Source: Maricaulis sp.
Lineage (GTDB): Bacteria; Pseudomonadota; Alphaproteobacteria; Caulobacterales; Maricaulaceae
DNA: 64,000 bases
Assembly: GCF_017642925.1 (NCBI RefSeq)
Contig: NZ_JAEPOL010000002.1
Location: forward strand, 62,001 to 126,000
Direction of reading: 5' to 3'
Each line of letters begins with the position of its first letter. Positions within the stretch are counted from its first letter, which is position 1. Under the pieces are notes generated by a model, which was not told the origin of the DNA, searched no databases, and saw only the letters and a list, made by a program, of their open reading frames with translations. Shown here piece by piece: positions 8,818 to 18,605 of the stretch. Both the position numbers and the translations under genes were made by a program.

Positions 8818-11800
8818 TCTGCCGGTTGGGTGTCGGGGTCGTTCTCGACGCGGGCCAGTTCTTCTTCCAGTTCGACAAGATTGACCGAACGCGGTTTGCC
8901 AAACCGGGCGACACCCAGATAGATCACCGGGGTCAGGAAGAGGGTGAACAGGCCCGACAGGCCCAGCCCGCCGAACACGGTCCAGCCAATCGAGGTGCGG
9001 GCCTCGGCACCGGCCCCGGTCGACAGGATCAGCGGCAGGGCACCCAGCACCGTCGAAATCAGCGTCATGGCGATCGGACGCAGACGAATGGTCGCCGCCT
9101 CTTCGATGGCCTCACGGACGCTCTTGCCCTCGGCGCGCAGCTGGTCGGCGAATTCGACCACCAGAATACCGTTCTTCGCCATCAGGCCGATCAGCATCAC
9201 CAGGCCGATCTGCGAGAAGATGTTGAGGGAGGTGCCCGTCAGCACCAGCGCATAGACCGCGGCGGCAAGGCCGAACGGCACGGTCAGGATAACGACGATG
9301 GGGCTGGTCAGGCTCTCGAACTGGGCGGCCAGGACCAGGAAGACGATGACGAAAGCGAACAGGTAGGTGATCGCCATGTCGCGCGACGTCTCGTTCAGCG
9401 TACGCGCATCACCCATCATGATCATCTCGATCCCGGGCGGCAGGGCCGTCTCGGCCAGACGCTCGATCTCGGCGACGGCGTCCGACAGGGCGATATCCGC
9501 TGCGACATCCGCCTCGACATCGATCGAGCGGCGCTGCTCGGTCCGGTTCAGCTCGGCCGCCACGCCTTCCTCGACCAGCGTGGTCAGGGCGGACAGCGGG
9601 ATCAGCTCGCCGGCATTGGAGCGGACATAGAGGTTTTGCAGATCGGTCGGATCGTCGATGGCGCCATTGGCGGACTCAAGGAAGATCGGGATCGCCTGGT
9701 CGCCGACATTCAGGTCGACGAGCTCGTCACCGCCGACCATGGCGCGCAGGGTCACAGATAGCTCGTTGAGCGGCACGCCGAGGTCGGCCGCGCGGCGGCG
9801 ATCGATCCGGATCGACAATTGCGGCTGGGTCGGCTGGTAGGAGATTTCCGGATTGGAGAGGATCCGGCTCTCCGTATCGATGGCCCGCTCGAGCGCCAGG
9901 GCGCCCTCATAGATCTCGGCATATTCGCGGCCCGTCAGCGCGACCTGGATCCCGCCGCGGCTGGAACCGCGCATGTCGAGGCTGCCGCGTCCGAAGACCG
10001 AGGCGCGCAGGCCCGGGATCTGCGAGAGCGGACGGCGCATCTCGGCCATGATCTCCTGCTGGCCGCGATCGCGGTCTTCCCAGTCGGCGAGGGTGGCGGT
10101 CATGAAGATGCGGTTCGGGTCCCAGCGGCCGACGATGGAGAAAACCGACGTCACCTCGCCGCTCTCCAGATAGGGCTGGACGATCGCATCGACCTGATCG
10201 GCCTGGCGCTCCATGAAATCCAGCCCGACACCGTCCGGTCCCGTCGCGAAGATGTAGATGCGCCCGCGATCCTCCTGCGGCACCAATTCCTGTTCGAGGG
10301 AGGTGAAGGCGAACACCGCCCCCAGCGCCGAAACCAGCATGATGCCGCCCGTGATCCACGGACGGTTCAGGGCGAGCCGCAACAGCTTGCCATAACCATC
10401 CGAGATGCGGCCGCCGATACGCTCAAGCGGTCCCTGCGAGCGGTTCTCCGAACGCAGCCAGAGGCGCGCGGCCAGCGCCGGCACGATGGACAGCGCCACG
10501 AAGGACGAGATCACGACAGCCAGCGCCAGCACGAAGCCGAACTCGCGGAACAGGCGGCCCGCCGTGGAGGGCAGGAAGGAGATCGGGATGAAGACCGAGA
10601 CCAGGACGGCCGTCGTCGCGACGACTGCGAAGAAGACCTGGCGCGTGCCCAGGACGGCCGCGGCCCGGCGGCCCAGCCCTTTCATCTGCAGGCGCTGGAT
10701 ATTCTCGACCACGACGATCGCGTCGTCGACGATCAGCCCGGTTGCCAGCACCAGGGCGAGGAGGGTCAGGAGATTGACCGAGAAGCCCAGGAGCCAGATG
10801 CCCGCGAGCGCGCCGACCAGGGCGGCGGGGATTGCGGTCGATGGGATCAGGGAGGCGCGGAAGCGGGCGAAGAAGAGCCAGATGGTCGCGATGACGATCA
10901 CCACCGTGATCGCCAGGCTGGTCAGGACCTCGCGCACCGAACCGCGGATGAAGACGGCGTCGTCGGAGGTGATGCGGATTTCCAGATCGTCGAAACGGTT
11001 GTTCAGGCGCTCGACCGTCTCGCGCACCCCGTCGGAGATCGAGATCGTGTTGGACTGGGCCTGACGCACGACGCCGAGCCCGATGATCTGCCGGCCGTCG
11101 AGACGCACGAAATTGGTCGCATCGGCCGGCGCAAAGAAGGCTTCGGCCACGTCGCCGACGCGCGTATTGCCATCAATGATCACATCCTTGACCCGTTCCG
11201 GCGTCGCAGCCGTCGCCTCGGCCCGCACCAGCAATTGCTGGTCTTCGGAGCGGAAACTGCCGACCGGCACATCGAAGGGCGCCTGGCTGAGCGCATCCGC
11301 GACATCGCCGACGGTCAGACCGAAACGGCTCAGGCGCAGCGGGTCGATCACCACGCGCAGGAGGCGCTGGCGGTCGCCGAACATGTCGACACTGGCCACG
11401 CCTTCAATCGACAGGAATTCCGGCACGATGTCGTTCTCGACGATAGCCGTCAGCGTCTCTTCGTCATGCGCGTCGGAGAGCACCGCCATCTGGACGATGG
11501 GATCGGCATTGTCGTCGGCCTTCACCACGCGGATCTGCTCGACCCGGTCGGGCAGCTGGCGCGCGACGCGCGACGTCGCCTCGCGGATGTCGGCGGCGGC
11601 GGAGTCCAGATCGACGCCCGGATTGAACTCGACCCGGATGCGCGAGCCGTTCTCCTCGCTTTGCGCATCGATTTCCCGCACACCGGAGACGCGCGCAACG
11701 GCCCCCTCTAGAATGCTGGTGACCTCGGCATCGACGGTTTCCGGCGCAGCGCCGGGGAAGTTCGCCGTGACCGAGACGACCGGCCGGTCGACATCGGGCA

Positions 11801-11924
11801 GTTCGCGGACTTCAACGCCGAACAGGGCGGCCAGGCCGCCAATGATGATCAGCAGGTTGAGGACCGCGACGAGCACGGGCCGCTTGACGGCCAGCGCGGG
11901 AAGATCGTTGCGCTGCAGGCTCAT
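8814..11924 (-). CDS. RND efflux inner-membrane permease, HAE-1/AcrB family
   Basis: A 1036-residue proton-driven exporter with the RND two-fold layout: an N-terminal helix, a large periplasmic loop, a TM block, and the same again. TM4 carries GLIVDDAIVVVENI with the Asp-Asp proton relay of drug-type RND pumps. The metal-type (CzcA) signature was not recognised, so a drug, solvent or lipid substrate is likelier. It overlaps the adaptor and outer-membrane genes by four bases each, giving a compact three-gene operon. Confidence 0.93.
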   Translation of the reverse strand: MSLQRNDLPALAVKRPVLVAVLNLLIIIGGLAALFGVEVRELPDVDRPVVSVTANFPGAAPETVDAEVTSILEGAVARVSGVREIDAQSEENGSRIRVEFNPGVDLDSAAADIREATSRVARQLPDRVEQIRVVKADDNADPIVQMAVLSDAHDEETLTAIVENDIVPEFLSIEGVASVDMFGDRQRLLRVVIDPLRLSRFGLTVGDVADALSQAPFDVPVGSFRSEDQQLLVRAEATAATPERVKDVIIDGNTRVGDVAEAFFAPADATNFVRLDGRQIIGLGVVRQAQSNTISISDGVRETVERLNNRFDDLEIRITSDDAVFIRGSVREVLTSLAITVVIVIATIWLFFARFRASLIPSTAIPAALVGALAGIWLLGFSVNLLTLLALVLATGLIVDDAIVVVENIQRLQMKGLGRRAAAVLGTRQVFFAVVATTAVLVSVFIPISFLPSTAGRLFREFGFVLALAVVISSFVALSIVPALAARLWLRSENRSQGPLERIGGRISDGYGKLLRLALNRPWITGGIMLVSALGAVFAFTSLEQELVPQEDRGRIYIFATGPDGVGLDFMERQADQVDAIVQPYLESGEVTSVFSIVGRWDPNRIFMTATLADWEDRDRGQQEIMAEMRRPLSQIPGLRASVFGRGSLDMRGSSRGGIQVALTGREYAEIYEGALALERAIDTESRILSNPEISYQPTQPQLSIRIDRRRAADLGVPLNELSVTLRAMVGGDELVDLNVGDQAIPIFLESANGAIDDPTDLQNLYVRSNAGELIPLSALTTLVEEGVAAELNRTEQRRSIDVEADVAADIALSDAVAEIERLAETALPPGIEMIMMGDARTLNETSRDMAITYLFAFVIVFLVLAAQFESLTSPIVVILTVPFGLAAAVYALVLTGTSLNIFSQIGLVMLIGLMAKNGILVVEFADQLRAEGKSVREAIEEAATIRLRPIAMTLISTVLGALPLILSTGAGAEARTSIGWTVFGGLGLSGLFTLFLTPVIYLGVARFGKPRSVNLVELEEELARVENDPDTQPAE

Positions 11925-13033
11925 CGGGTTTCATCCGAGACGATGGGCGAACCCCCGACCGCGAGCCCGGTTTCCCGCTCGCCGACATCGACGATGCGGC
12001 TGCCTTCACGGACTTTCTGAACGCCTTCGGTGATGATGCGGGCTCCGGCCTGCAGATCGCCACGCACCAGGACATGACCTTCATTGCGCGCCACGATGTC
12101 GACCGGCACGCGGAATGCCGTATCGCCATCGACACCCCAGACATAGGAACCGCTGCCGCCCCAGATGATCGCGGCCTCGGGCAGGCGCGGATAGGACTGG
12201 CCCTCGATGGTGAAGGCGACGCGGAAACTCATGCCCGGCCGCAGCACATCGGCTTCATTGTCGATACTGGCGCGTACCGTGAAGGTGCGGCGGGTGGGAT
12301 CGATCCGGCTGTCGACGGCGATCACCTCGGCCTCGACGGCAAGATCGGGATCGGCAAAGGGCGTGGCGGTGACCGTGTCACCTTCACGCAGACGGCCGAA
12401 CACCTGTTCGGCCGGCGAGAAGTCGACAAACAGCACGCTGCGGTCGTCCAGCTGGGCGATGGCGGTCGTCGGCGTGATACGCGACCCCGGGTCGATATCG
12501 GTCAGGCCGACATGTCCGGCAAACGGCGCCCGCACGGTGCGTTCGTCCAGGGCGATCTCGGCCTGCTGCAACTCGATACGCGCCGCGTCCAGCGTCGTGC
12601 GGGCCTCGTCGATCTGGCTGGCGGAGATGGCGCCGGTGTCCTCGATGCGGCGATAGCGGGCCAGCAATTGCTCGGCCTCCTGCACGGAGACCCGGGCAAG
12701 ATTGACGGCGAGCTGTTCCTCGCGATCGTCCAGCTGCAGAAGAATGGCACCCGCTTCGACATGACTGCCGGTGACGAAGGGAACGCCGGTCACGACACCG
12801 CCGGCTTCGGGATAGATCGTTGCCGTGGAACGGGCCCGGGCGGTGCCGACGGCTTCGATATCGGTGCGCTCGCGTGCAAACCGGACGGGCTGGGTAACAA
12901 CACGGATGGCCTCATCGGCGCGCGCGCCGCCAGCAGCCGGTCCACCGGCCGAAGGCTCGCCGCCGCAAGCGGAAACCAAAAGAGCGAGCACCGTGCACAG
13001 CACGGCCCCGCGAACCGAAAATCCAGCCGTCAA
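11921..13033 (-). CDS. RND efflux periplasmic adaptor (membrane fusion protein)
   Basis: A 370-residue lipoprotein-like adaptor with a lipobox (LALLVSAC) near residue 23. It has the usual adaptor order: barrel-sandwich half, alpha-hairpin with QEAEQLLARYRR (about residues 105-150), second lipoyl half (RAPFAGHVGL), then beta-barrel. It links the permease to the outer-membrane channel. It is the first gene of the minus-strand operon; its promoter should lie in 13034-13153, where no regulator gene is present. Confidence 0.92.
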   Translation of the reverse strand: MTAGFSVRGAVLCTVLALLVSACGGEPSAGGPAAGGARADEAIRVVTQPVRFARERTDIEAVGTARARSTATIYPEAGGVVTGVPFVTGSHVEAGAILLQLDDREEQLAVNLARVSVQEAEQLLARYRRIEDTGAISASQIDEARTTLDAARIELQQAEIALDERTVRAPFAGHVGLTDIDPGSRITPTTAIAQLDDRSVLFVDFSPAEQVFGRLREGDTVTATPFADPDLAVEAEVIAVDSRIDPTRRTFTVRASIDNEADVLRPGMSFRVAFTIEGQSYPRLPEAAIIWGGSGSYVWGVDGDTAFRVPVDIVARNEGHVLVRGDLQAGARIITEGVQKVREGSRIVDVGERETGLAVGGSPIVSDETR

Positions 13034-13153
13034 TCGGGCCTCCCAGCGGATTGGAGCGGTAGCGTTCCGCTATCCCATAGTCCTGTTGAACGAAGTAGGA
13101 CAGGAATTCCGTCGGTCCAGTCTGAGATTCATTATCAGGAATGCGAGGCCGCG

Positions 13154-14683
13154 TCAGGGGGACGGCAATTCCGCCTGATCACGCGCGGCGGCGGCCATGC
13201 GGCGTGTGCGGCGTTCCATGCCCTGACTGAGGCGGGCATGGCGCTCCGGCGTCAGCGGGTAGGACCAGATCAGCGGCGCCGCCAGGCCATAGAGCACGAT
13301 CGGTCCGAGGCAGTAGACCAGTCGCAGAGACAGCACGCCGATCTCGGTCGATCCCTCGACACCGGCCGAGGCGTGATAGCCCAGAAGGCCGACAATATTG
13401 AGCGACACACCGGTGAAGATCGCCACGGCGAGTTTTTCCGACAGGCCGAGCACGGCGAAATAGGTTCCCGCCCGGCGGCCGCCCGACCGGGCACTGTCGA
13501 TATCGACGACATCGGCCAGCATGGCCAGGGGCAGGAATTGCAGCCCGCCAAAGGCAAATCCCTTGAGAATGAACAGGCAGAAGAAGGGCAGGTAATCGCC
13601 GCGGCCGAGCAGGAGGTTTGCCGCGCTTACTGCGCTGACAAAGCCCAGCGTCACCAGGAAGGCGCGATGCTTGCCGATCTTGCGCCCCATCCAGAGCCAG
13701 AAGGGGATCGCCGCGATACCGGCGATAAAATAGAGGAAATAGGCGGCGCCGATTGTCGGAATGCCGATGATGTCGCGGATGAAGAAGAGCGAGACGGCAT
13801 TTCGCGAACTCTCCCCCGCGATCACCAGAAAGGCGATGATCAGGATCCGGCGCATCGGTCCGTTGCGCCAGAGATGGCGGAAGCCCTCGATCATCGGCAC
13901 GCGCTCGCGCGCCGCGGGCGGCGGCTCGCTGACCGTCAGGATCACGATGCCGGCGAGCAAGGGCACAATCGCGACGATCGTTATGGCAAGGCCCATCATG
14001 ACCGGTCCGGTCAGCGCGGCGCGGCTGGTCGGCGTGCGCTGCATGATCTCGCCGGTGAACGCACCCGAGATATCGCGCCACATCGAGGCGAAGATCTGGC
14101 CGACGGCGCCGCCATCGGCGAGGATCTCGACCACCATAGGCACAGCCGCGGCCAGGAGAAGTCCGCCCAGATAGTAGAATTCGCGGGCCGCCGTGACCTG
14201 GCTGCGGGCGTGATAATCGCTCGACAGTTCGGCGCCCCAGGCCCGGAAGGGAATCTGGATCATCGTGGCGCTGGCGAAAAAGGCCGTCAGCCAGATCAGG
14301 AAATAGACCAGGCCCGCGCCCTCCGGCGGCACGAAAAGGAACCAGGTCGAGAGCATCAGCAGTGGCGCGCCGAGCGCGATATAGGGTTTGCGGCGGCCGA
14401 AACGGGTACGGCCGCGATCGGAAATCTCGCCCATGAGCGGATCGGTGATCACGTCGGTGAAGCGGGCGACCATGATGATCAGGCCGATCACCGACAGGGA
14501 CAGTCCCAGATGGCCGGCATAGTGCGCCGGCAGCCAGATCGCGAGGGGATAGCCATAGATCGCCAGAGGCAGTGCAAGCGAGCCATGCAGGAAGATCGTG
14601 GAGCGTTTCAGGGCCGGGGCGGCCTGCGACACGCCCTCCGTTTCACGCACGGGCCCGTCACCCGTCCTGCCGACAGTGTCCAA
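13154..14683 (-). CDS. MFS transporter, GPH/MelB-type cation-sugar symporter
   Basis: A 509-residue membrane protein with about 12 hydrophobic helices. The early segment DVITDPLMGEISDRGRTRFGRRKPYI is the hallmark of glycoside-pentoside-hexuronide:cation symporters, though shown here only as family logic. It probably imports a sugar or sugar acid. The neighbouring eda gene on the same strand fits hexuronate or sugar-acid use, but the 156-base gap means co-transcription is uncertain. Confidence 0.85.
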   Translation of the reverse strand: MDTVGRTGDGPVRETEGVSQAAPALKRSTIFLHGSLALPLAIYGYPLAIWLPAHYAGHLGLSLSVIGLIIMVARFTDVITDPLMGEISDRGRTRFGRRKPYIALGAPLLMLSTWFLFVPPEGAGLVYFLIWLTAFFASATMIQIPFRAWGAELSSDYHARSQVTAAREFYYLGGLLLAAAVPMVVEILADGGAVGQIFASMWRDISGAFTGEIMQRTPTSRAALTGPVMMGLAITIVAIVPLLAGIVILTVSEPPPAARERVPMIEGFRHLWRNGPMRRILIIAFLVIAGESSRNAVSLFFIRDIIGIPTIGAAYFLYFIAGIAAIPFWLWMGRKIGKHRAFLVTLGFVSAVSAANLLLGRGDYLPFFCLFILKGFAFGGLQFLPLAMLADVVDIDSARSGGRRAGTYFAVLGLSEKLAVAIFTGVSLNIVGLLGYHASAGVEGSTEIGVLSLRLVYCLGPIVLYGLAAPLIWSYPLTPERHARLSQGMERRTRRMAAAARDQAELPSP

Positions 14684-14839
14684 TATGTCCTCCCAGACCT
14701 CGCGCGCCGCGTCATTTTTGGTTTTGGCGCTTTTTCAAAGTTTGAGTATGGCGGGGTCAGGGAGTCAAATTAAACAGGAACAATAATTTCAGTTGGCCTC
14801 ACCGTCGTCCGCAAGCCGGCCGAAGGCCAAAAACGAAAA

Positions 14840-15469
14840 TCAGGTACGCATTGCGGCGGCGGCACGGGCATTCGCCTCGATGCCGGCCCAGTCGCCCTGT
14901 TCGACCATCGCCTTGCTGGCGATCCAGGACCCGCCGACACAGACGACATTGCCCAGCGCCAGATAGTCCGGAGCCCGCTCGCGGGTGATCGACCCTGTCG
15001 GACAGAAGCGGATATCCGGCAAGGGGCCCTGCAGGGATTTCAGATAGTCCAGCCCGCCCGCCTGTTCAGCCGGGAAGAATTTCAGGAGATCGAAACCGGC
15101 TTCTGCCGCCGCCATGGCCTCGCTTGCAGTGGCGACACCGGGCAGAACCGGGATACCCGCATCGAGCAGGGCCGGAACAAGCTTAGGCGTCAGACCCGGC
15201 GACACAAGGAAGTCCGCTCCGGCAGAGACGCTCTGTGCCGCCTGCTCAGGAGTACGGATCGTCCCCATCCCGACAACCAGCCCCGGCGCCGCGGCTTTCA
15301 TGGCCTGCAGGACATCCAGTGCCGCAGCGGTGCGCCAGGTCATCTCGATCACCTTGAGCCCGCCTGCTTCCAGAGCGCGGGCCAGGGGCGCCGCATCGGC
15401 GACATCGCTGACAGTGAGAACCGGAATGACGGAAGCGAGGTCGGCAAGGGCGTCGGTCGTAAGAGACAT
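14840..15469 (-). CDS. eda: KDPG / KHG aldolase (bifunctional 2-keto-3-deoxygluconate-6-phosphate aldolase)
   Basis: A 209-residue class I aldolase that splits 2-keto-3-deoxy-6-phosphogluconate into pyruvate and glyceraldehyde 3-phosphate. The catalytic Glu (KVIEMTWRT) and the Schiff-base Lys in LLKFFPAEQAGG are present. The length matches the family. The usual partner edd is not in view. It is divergent from the copA multicopper oxidase gene across a 190-base gap. Confidence 0.93.
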   Translation of the reverse strand: MSLTTDALADLASVIPVLTVSDVADAAPLARALEAGGLKVIEMTWRTAAALDVLQAMKAAAPGLVVGMGTIRTPEQAAQSVSAGADFLVSPGLTPKLVPALLDAGIPVLPGVATASEAMAAAEAGFDLLKFFPAEQAGGLDYLKSLQGPLPDIRFCPTGSITRERAPDYLALGNVVCVGGSWIASKAMVEQGDWAGIEANARAAAAMRT

Positions 15470-15596
15470 GGATTGTCCTGTCGGGCTAGGGCTCGGTTCG
15501 GGATGTTACCCCTACCATAGGACGGTGGCCAGACGCAGAAACGGCGCGGAGCAGCCGCGCCTGCCATCCGCACTGCCAATTCGCGGCCGAGCCGCC

Positions 15597-15627
15597 TTGA
15601 CCTTCCAGCAGGGGGAGAGTGGAAACT
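15597..15627 (+). promoter_or_regulatory. MerR/CueR-type promoter of copAB
   Basis: TTGACC at 15597-15602 and GAAACT at 15622-15627 are separated by exactly 19 bases, the long spacer that MerR-family activators require. The spacer begins TTCC and carries an imperfect dyad (CCTTCC ... GGAGAG). It ends 32 bases before the chosen copA start. Copper-responsive control by a CueR/HmrR-like activator is inference; the only CueR gene in the window is on the element at 31138. Confidence 0.5.
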
Positions 15628-15659
15628 CCGCCACCTGCATCGTCAAGGGAGTGAAGCGC

Positions 15660-17573
15660 GTGATCTCACGACGCCTGTTCATGGGAACGGCCGCCGCATT
15701 CGGCGGAATGACGGCGACCAATCTGCTACCGGCCTGGGCGCAGTCGAACGGCGCGGCCAATCTCGGCGGCCTGCGCCCGCTGGACGGCCAGGCCTTCGAT
15801 CTGACGGTCGGCCGCGCGCAGGTTCTCATCGACGGGCGCAGCGGACCGGCGGTCACCGTGAACGGCCAACTCCCCGCGCCGCTGCTGCGCTGGCGCGAGG
15901 GCGACGATGTCATTCTGCGGGTCCACAACACGCTGGACGAAGACACCTCGATCCACTGGCATGGCCTGCTCCTGCCCTTCGAAATGGATGGCGTGCCCGG
16001 CGTCACCTTCCCGGGCATCCGGCCGGGCGAAACCTTCGAATACCGCTTCCCGGTGCGTCAGGCCGGCACCTACTGGTACCACTCCCATTCCGGCCTGCAG
16101 GAACAGCTGGGCCATTACGGCCCGATCGTCATCGAACCGGCCGGTACCGACCCCGTCGCCTTCGACCGGGAGTACGTGATCGTCCTGTCCGACTACACGT
16201 TCGAGGGCCCGCACCGGGTTTTCGACCGGCTGATGAAGTCCTCCGACACCTATAATTTCCAGCAGCGCACCCTGAGCGATTTCTTCGGCGATGCGCGCGA
16301 ACAGGGCCTGGGCAACGCCCTGCGCGACCGGATGGCCTGGGGCCGCATGCGGATGAACCCCACCGATATATCGGACGTGACAGCCGCGACGCTCGACTAT
16401 CTGGTGAACGGCCACGGGCCGCAGGACAACTGGACCGGGCTGTTCAATCCCGGCGAGCGCGTCCGCCTGCGCTTCATCAACGCGTCGGCCATGACGATCT
16501 TCAATGTCCGCTTCCCGGACCTGCCGATGACCGTCATCCAGGCCGACGGTCTGGATGTACAGCCGGTCGAGGTCGGCGAGTTCCAGTTCGGCCCGGCCGA
16601 GACCTATGACGTGATCGTCGAGCTGCACGAGGACCGGGCCTTCACCCTGATGTGCGAGAGCATCGACCGCTCCGGCTTTGCCCGCGCCACACTCGCACCG
16701 CGCCCCGGCATGACAGCGCCAGTGCCCGCACTGCGGCCACGCCCCACACTCACCATGCGCGACATGGCGATGGATCACGGCGCGATGGGACATGGCGGGA
16801 TGGACCATGATGCAGGCGGACATGCCAGCATGGACCATGCCGCCATGGGGCACGGGAATGCCGCACAAAGCGCAATGAATCATGGTGCGATGGGCCATGG
16901 CTCGACGACGCACGGCGCCCCGGCGCCCGAGACCACAGGCCCCCAGCGGCACGACCACCCGGCAGGCCCGGGTGTCGTCGGCCTCGCCGAAGCGCCGGTC
17001 AGCCGCCTGCACGAGCCCGGCGCCGGGCTGGAGAATGCCGGCCACAAGGTGCTGGTCTATACCGACCTGAAGGCCCTGACGCCCAATCCGGATACGCGCC
17101 GCCCCGGCCGCGAGATCGAGGTGCATCTCACCTCGAACATGGAACGCTATATGTGGTCCTTCGACGGGGTGCGCTTTTCGGAAGTCGTCGACCCGATTGT
17201 CTTCCATGAAGGCGAACGCCTGCGGATGACCCTGGTCAACGACACGATGATGCCCCACCCCATCCACCTGCACGGCATGTTCTTCGATGTGGTGACCGGC
17301 GCCGACAATGACCCGCACAAGCCGCGCAAGCACACGATCACCGTCAAGCCGGGTGAAAAGCTGTCGCTGGACATCACCGCCGATGCGGTGGGTGACTGGG
17401 CCTTCCACTGCCACCTGCTCTACCACATGCATGCGGGCATGATGCAGGTCGTCTCGGTCCTGCCGGACACCGCGCCGGCGGCACGGCCCGACCCGCATGC
17501 CGGCCATCACATGGCACCAAGCCCGGCGCCGGAGCCCATGCCGCACCACTCCGGTCATGGGGATCACCACTGA
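15660..17573 (+). CDS. copA: Multicopper oxidase, CopA/PcoA copper-resistance type
   Basis: A periplasmic copper oxidase of about 637 residues with a Tat signal (SRRLFMGTAAAFGG). All four copper-binding motifs are intact: HWHG, YWYHSHSG, HPIHLHG and HCHLLYHMHAGM. A Met/His-rich stretch around residues 365-420 (repeated MDHGAMGHG units) is typical of CopA and probably binds Cu(I). GTG at 15660 is chosen because AAGGGAG lies eight bases upstream; GTG at 15651 is in frame but too close to it. The copB start overlaps its stop. It oxidises or sequesters copper in the periplasm. Confidence 0.92.
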   Translation: MISRRLFMGTAAAFGGMTATNLLPAWAQSNGAANLGGLRPLDGQAFDLTVGRAQVLIDGRSGPAVTVNGQLPAPLLRWREGDDVILRVHNTLDEDTSIHWHGLLLPFEMDGVPGVTFPGIRPGETFEYRFPVRQAGTYWYHSHSGLQEQLGHYGPIVIEPAGTDPVAFDREYVIVLSDYTFEGPHRVFDRLMKSSDTYNFQQRTLSDFFGDAREQGLGNALRDRMAWGRMRMNPTDISDVTAATLDYLVNGHGPQDNWTGLFNPGERVRLRFINASAMTIFNVRFPDLPMTVIQADGLDVQPVEVGEFQFGPAETYDVIVELHEDRAFTLMCESIDRSGFARATLAPRPGMTAPVPALRPRPTLTMRDMAMDHGAMGHGGMDHDAGGHASMDHAAMGHGNAAQSAMNHGAMGHGSTTHGAPAPETTGPQRHDHPAGPGVVGLAEAPVSRLHEPGAGLENAGHKVLVYTDLKALTPNPDTRRPGREIEVHLTSNMERYMWSFDGVRFSEVVDPIVFHEGERLRMTLVNDTMMPHPIHLHGMFFDVVTGADNDPHKPRKHTITVKPGEKLSLDITADAVGDWAFHCHLLYHMHAGMMQVVSVLPDTAPAARPDPHAGHHMAPSPAPEPMPHHSGHGDHH

Positions 17574-18352
17574 TGCGCATCCTTTTGCCGACAATCGTCG
17601 CGGCTGCATTTGCCGTCTTCTCCGGTACCGCACTCGCCCAGACCCAGGCCGACGCCTATTATCCGCCCGAGGAGATGGCCGCGGCGCGTGCCATGCTGCG
17701 CCATGAGACAGGCGGCGCGCGGCGCGCCTTCTTCCGCACCGACCGGTTCGAAATCCGCCAGCAACGCGACGATGAAGAGGCCCTCCTGTGGGATATCGAC
17801 GCCTGGTATGGCGGCGCCATCCATCGCGTGTGGCTGAAGAGCGAGGCCGAGTATGCGTTCGATCACAACGAATTCGAGGAGCTGGAAGTCCAGGCGCTCT
17901 ACAGCCGTGCCATCTCGCCCTTCTTCGACCTGCAGACCGGTATCCGCCACGATTTCGAACCGGACGCGGGCCGCACACATGCCGTGCTCGGCCTGCAGGG
18001 CGAGGCGCCCTACTGGTTCGAGATCGATGCTGCGCTCTTCCTGTCCGATGAAGGTGAACTGACCGGCGCCCTCGAGACCGAATACGAGCTGCGCCTCACC
18101 CAGCGCCTTATCCTGCAGCCCCGCGCCGAGCTGACCTGGTCGGCCGAGGCGATACCCGAGCTCGGCGTGGGATCCGGCTTCGGCACGATCGAGACCGGTC
18201 TGCGCCTGCGCTATGAGATCCGCCGCCAGTTTGCGCCCTATGCCGGTGTCGAATGGAGCCGGCAGCTGGGAGACACGGGCGATTTTGCCAGAGCCGCCGG
18301 CGGACGCACCGACAACACCGCCCTCGTCGCCGGACTGCGTGTCTGGTTCTGA
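17573..18352 (+). CDS. copB: Copper resistance protein B, outer-membrane
   Basis: A 259-residue protein with a cleavable signal peptide (ends ...TALAQ). Alternating hydrophobic strands and a terminal aromatic (VAGLRVWF) suit an outer-membrane beta-barrel of the CopB/PcoB family. It is shorter than many CopB proteins because the Met/His-rich N-terminal extension is missing. The start ATG overlaps the copA stop by one base, so the pair is translationally linked. It works with CopA in periplasmic copper handling. Confidence 0.9.
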   Translation: MRILLPTIVAAAFAVFSGTALAQTQADAYYPPEEMAAARAMLRHETGGARRAFFRTDRFEIRQQRDDEEALLWDIDAWYGGAIHRVWLKSEAEYAFDHNEFEELEVQALYSRAISPFFDLQTGIRHDFEPDAGRTHAVLGLQGEAPYWFEIDAALFLSDEGELTGALETEYELRLTQRLILQPRAELTWSAEAIPELGVGSGFGTIETGLRLRYEIRRQFAPYAGVEWSRQLGDTGDFARAAGGRTDNTALVAGLRVWF

Positions 18353-18439
18353 TTTCAGAACCGCTGACATCGGCCTGCCGACGGCCGGAGCAAGCCAATT
18401 GCACTTGCTCCGCGTATCGGCTAAGCCTCCCCGTCTCGC

Positions 18440-18486
18440 GCACCCATAGCTCAGCTGGATAGAGCGCTGCCCTCCGAAGGCGGATG
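18440..18486 (+). pseudogene. Truncated tRNA-Arg fragment (5' half)
   Basis: The first 28 bases match the start of the intact tRNA-Arg at 18606, and the anticodon loop CTCCGAA is kept. The anticodon stem is CTGCC/GGCGG with a G-T pair. After position 18486 the T-arm and 3' acceptor strand are absent, so no functional tRNA can form. It looks like a relic of recombination at this tRNA site. Confidence 0.7.
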
Positions 18487-18605
18487 TCAAGTCCGGCAAT
18501 GTGAACGAGTGAGTAAAAAAGTAGAAGTAAAACAGTAACTTGCGGGCTTCGATTTTTGGGGTTAACACTCGCTCGAAAACCGCGTAAGCACTGCGTAAGC
18601 AGTAG
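18487..18605. other. Short spacer between tRNA fragment and intact tRNA; possible att relic
   Basis: About 120 bases of AT-richer DNA than the flanks, with no convincing gene. It contains a near-direct repeat GCGTAAGCA (about 18579-18601) just before the intact tRNA. The short repeats next to a tRNA suggest recombinase arm sites or the remains of an older integrated element. This is inference. Confidence 0.35.

Noticed and set aside
7282-8922. Plus-strand frame of 546 codons
   Set aside because: It covers the end of modC and runs antisense to the outer-membrane lipoprotein gene. It has no motif and no ribosome site.
9819-11711. Plus-strand frame of 630 codons
   Set aside because: It is opposite the RND permease and rich in Asp, Arg, Gly and Gln, with no recognisable domain.
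12074-14773. Long plus-strand open frame of 899 codons
   Set aside because: It is antisense to the efflux adaptor and the MFS gene, which have clear family motifs. Its composition is what GC-rich shadows give.
15114-15650. N-terminal extension of the copA frame
   Set aside because: The frame is open upstream, but it runs antisense through eda. The Tat signal and ribosome site place the start at 15660.
15726-17978. Minus-strand frame of 750 codons
   Set aside because: It is antisense to copA and copB; both real genes have complete motifs and overlap each other.
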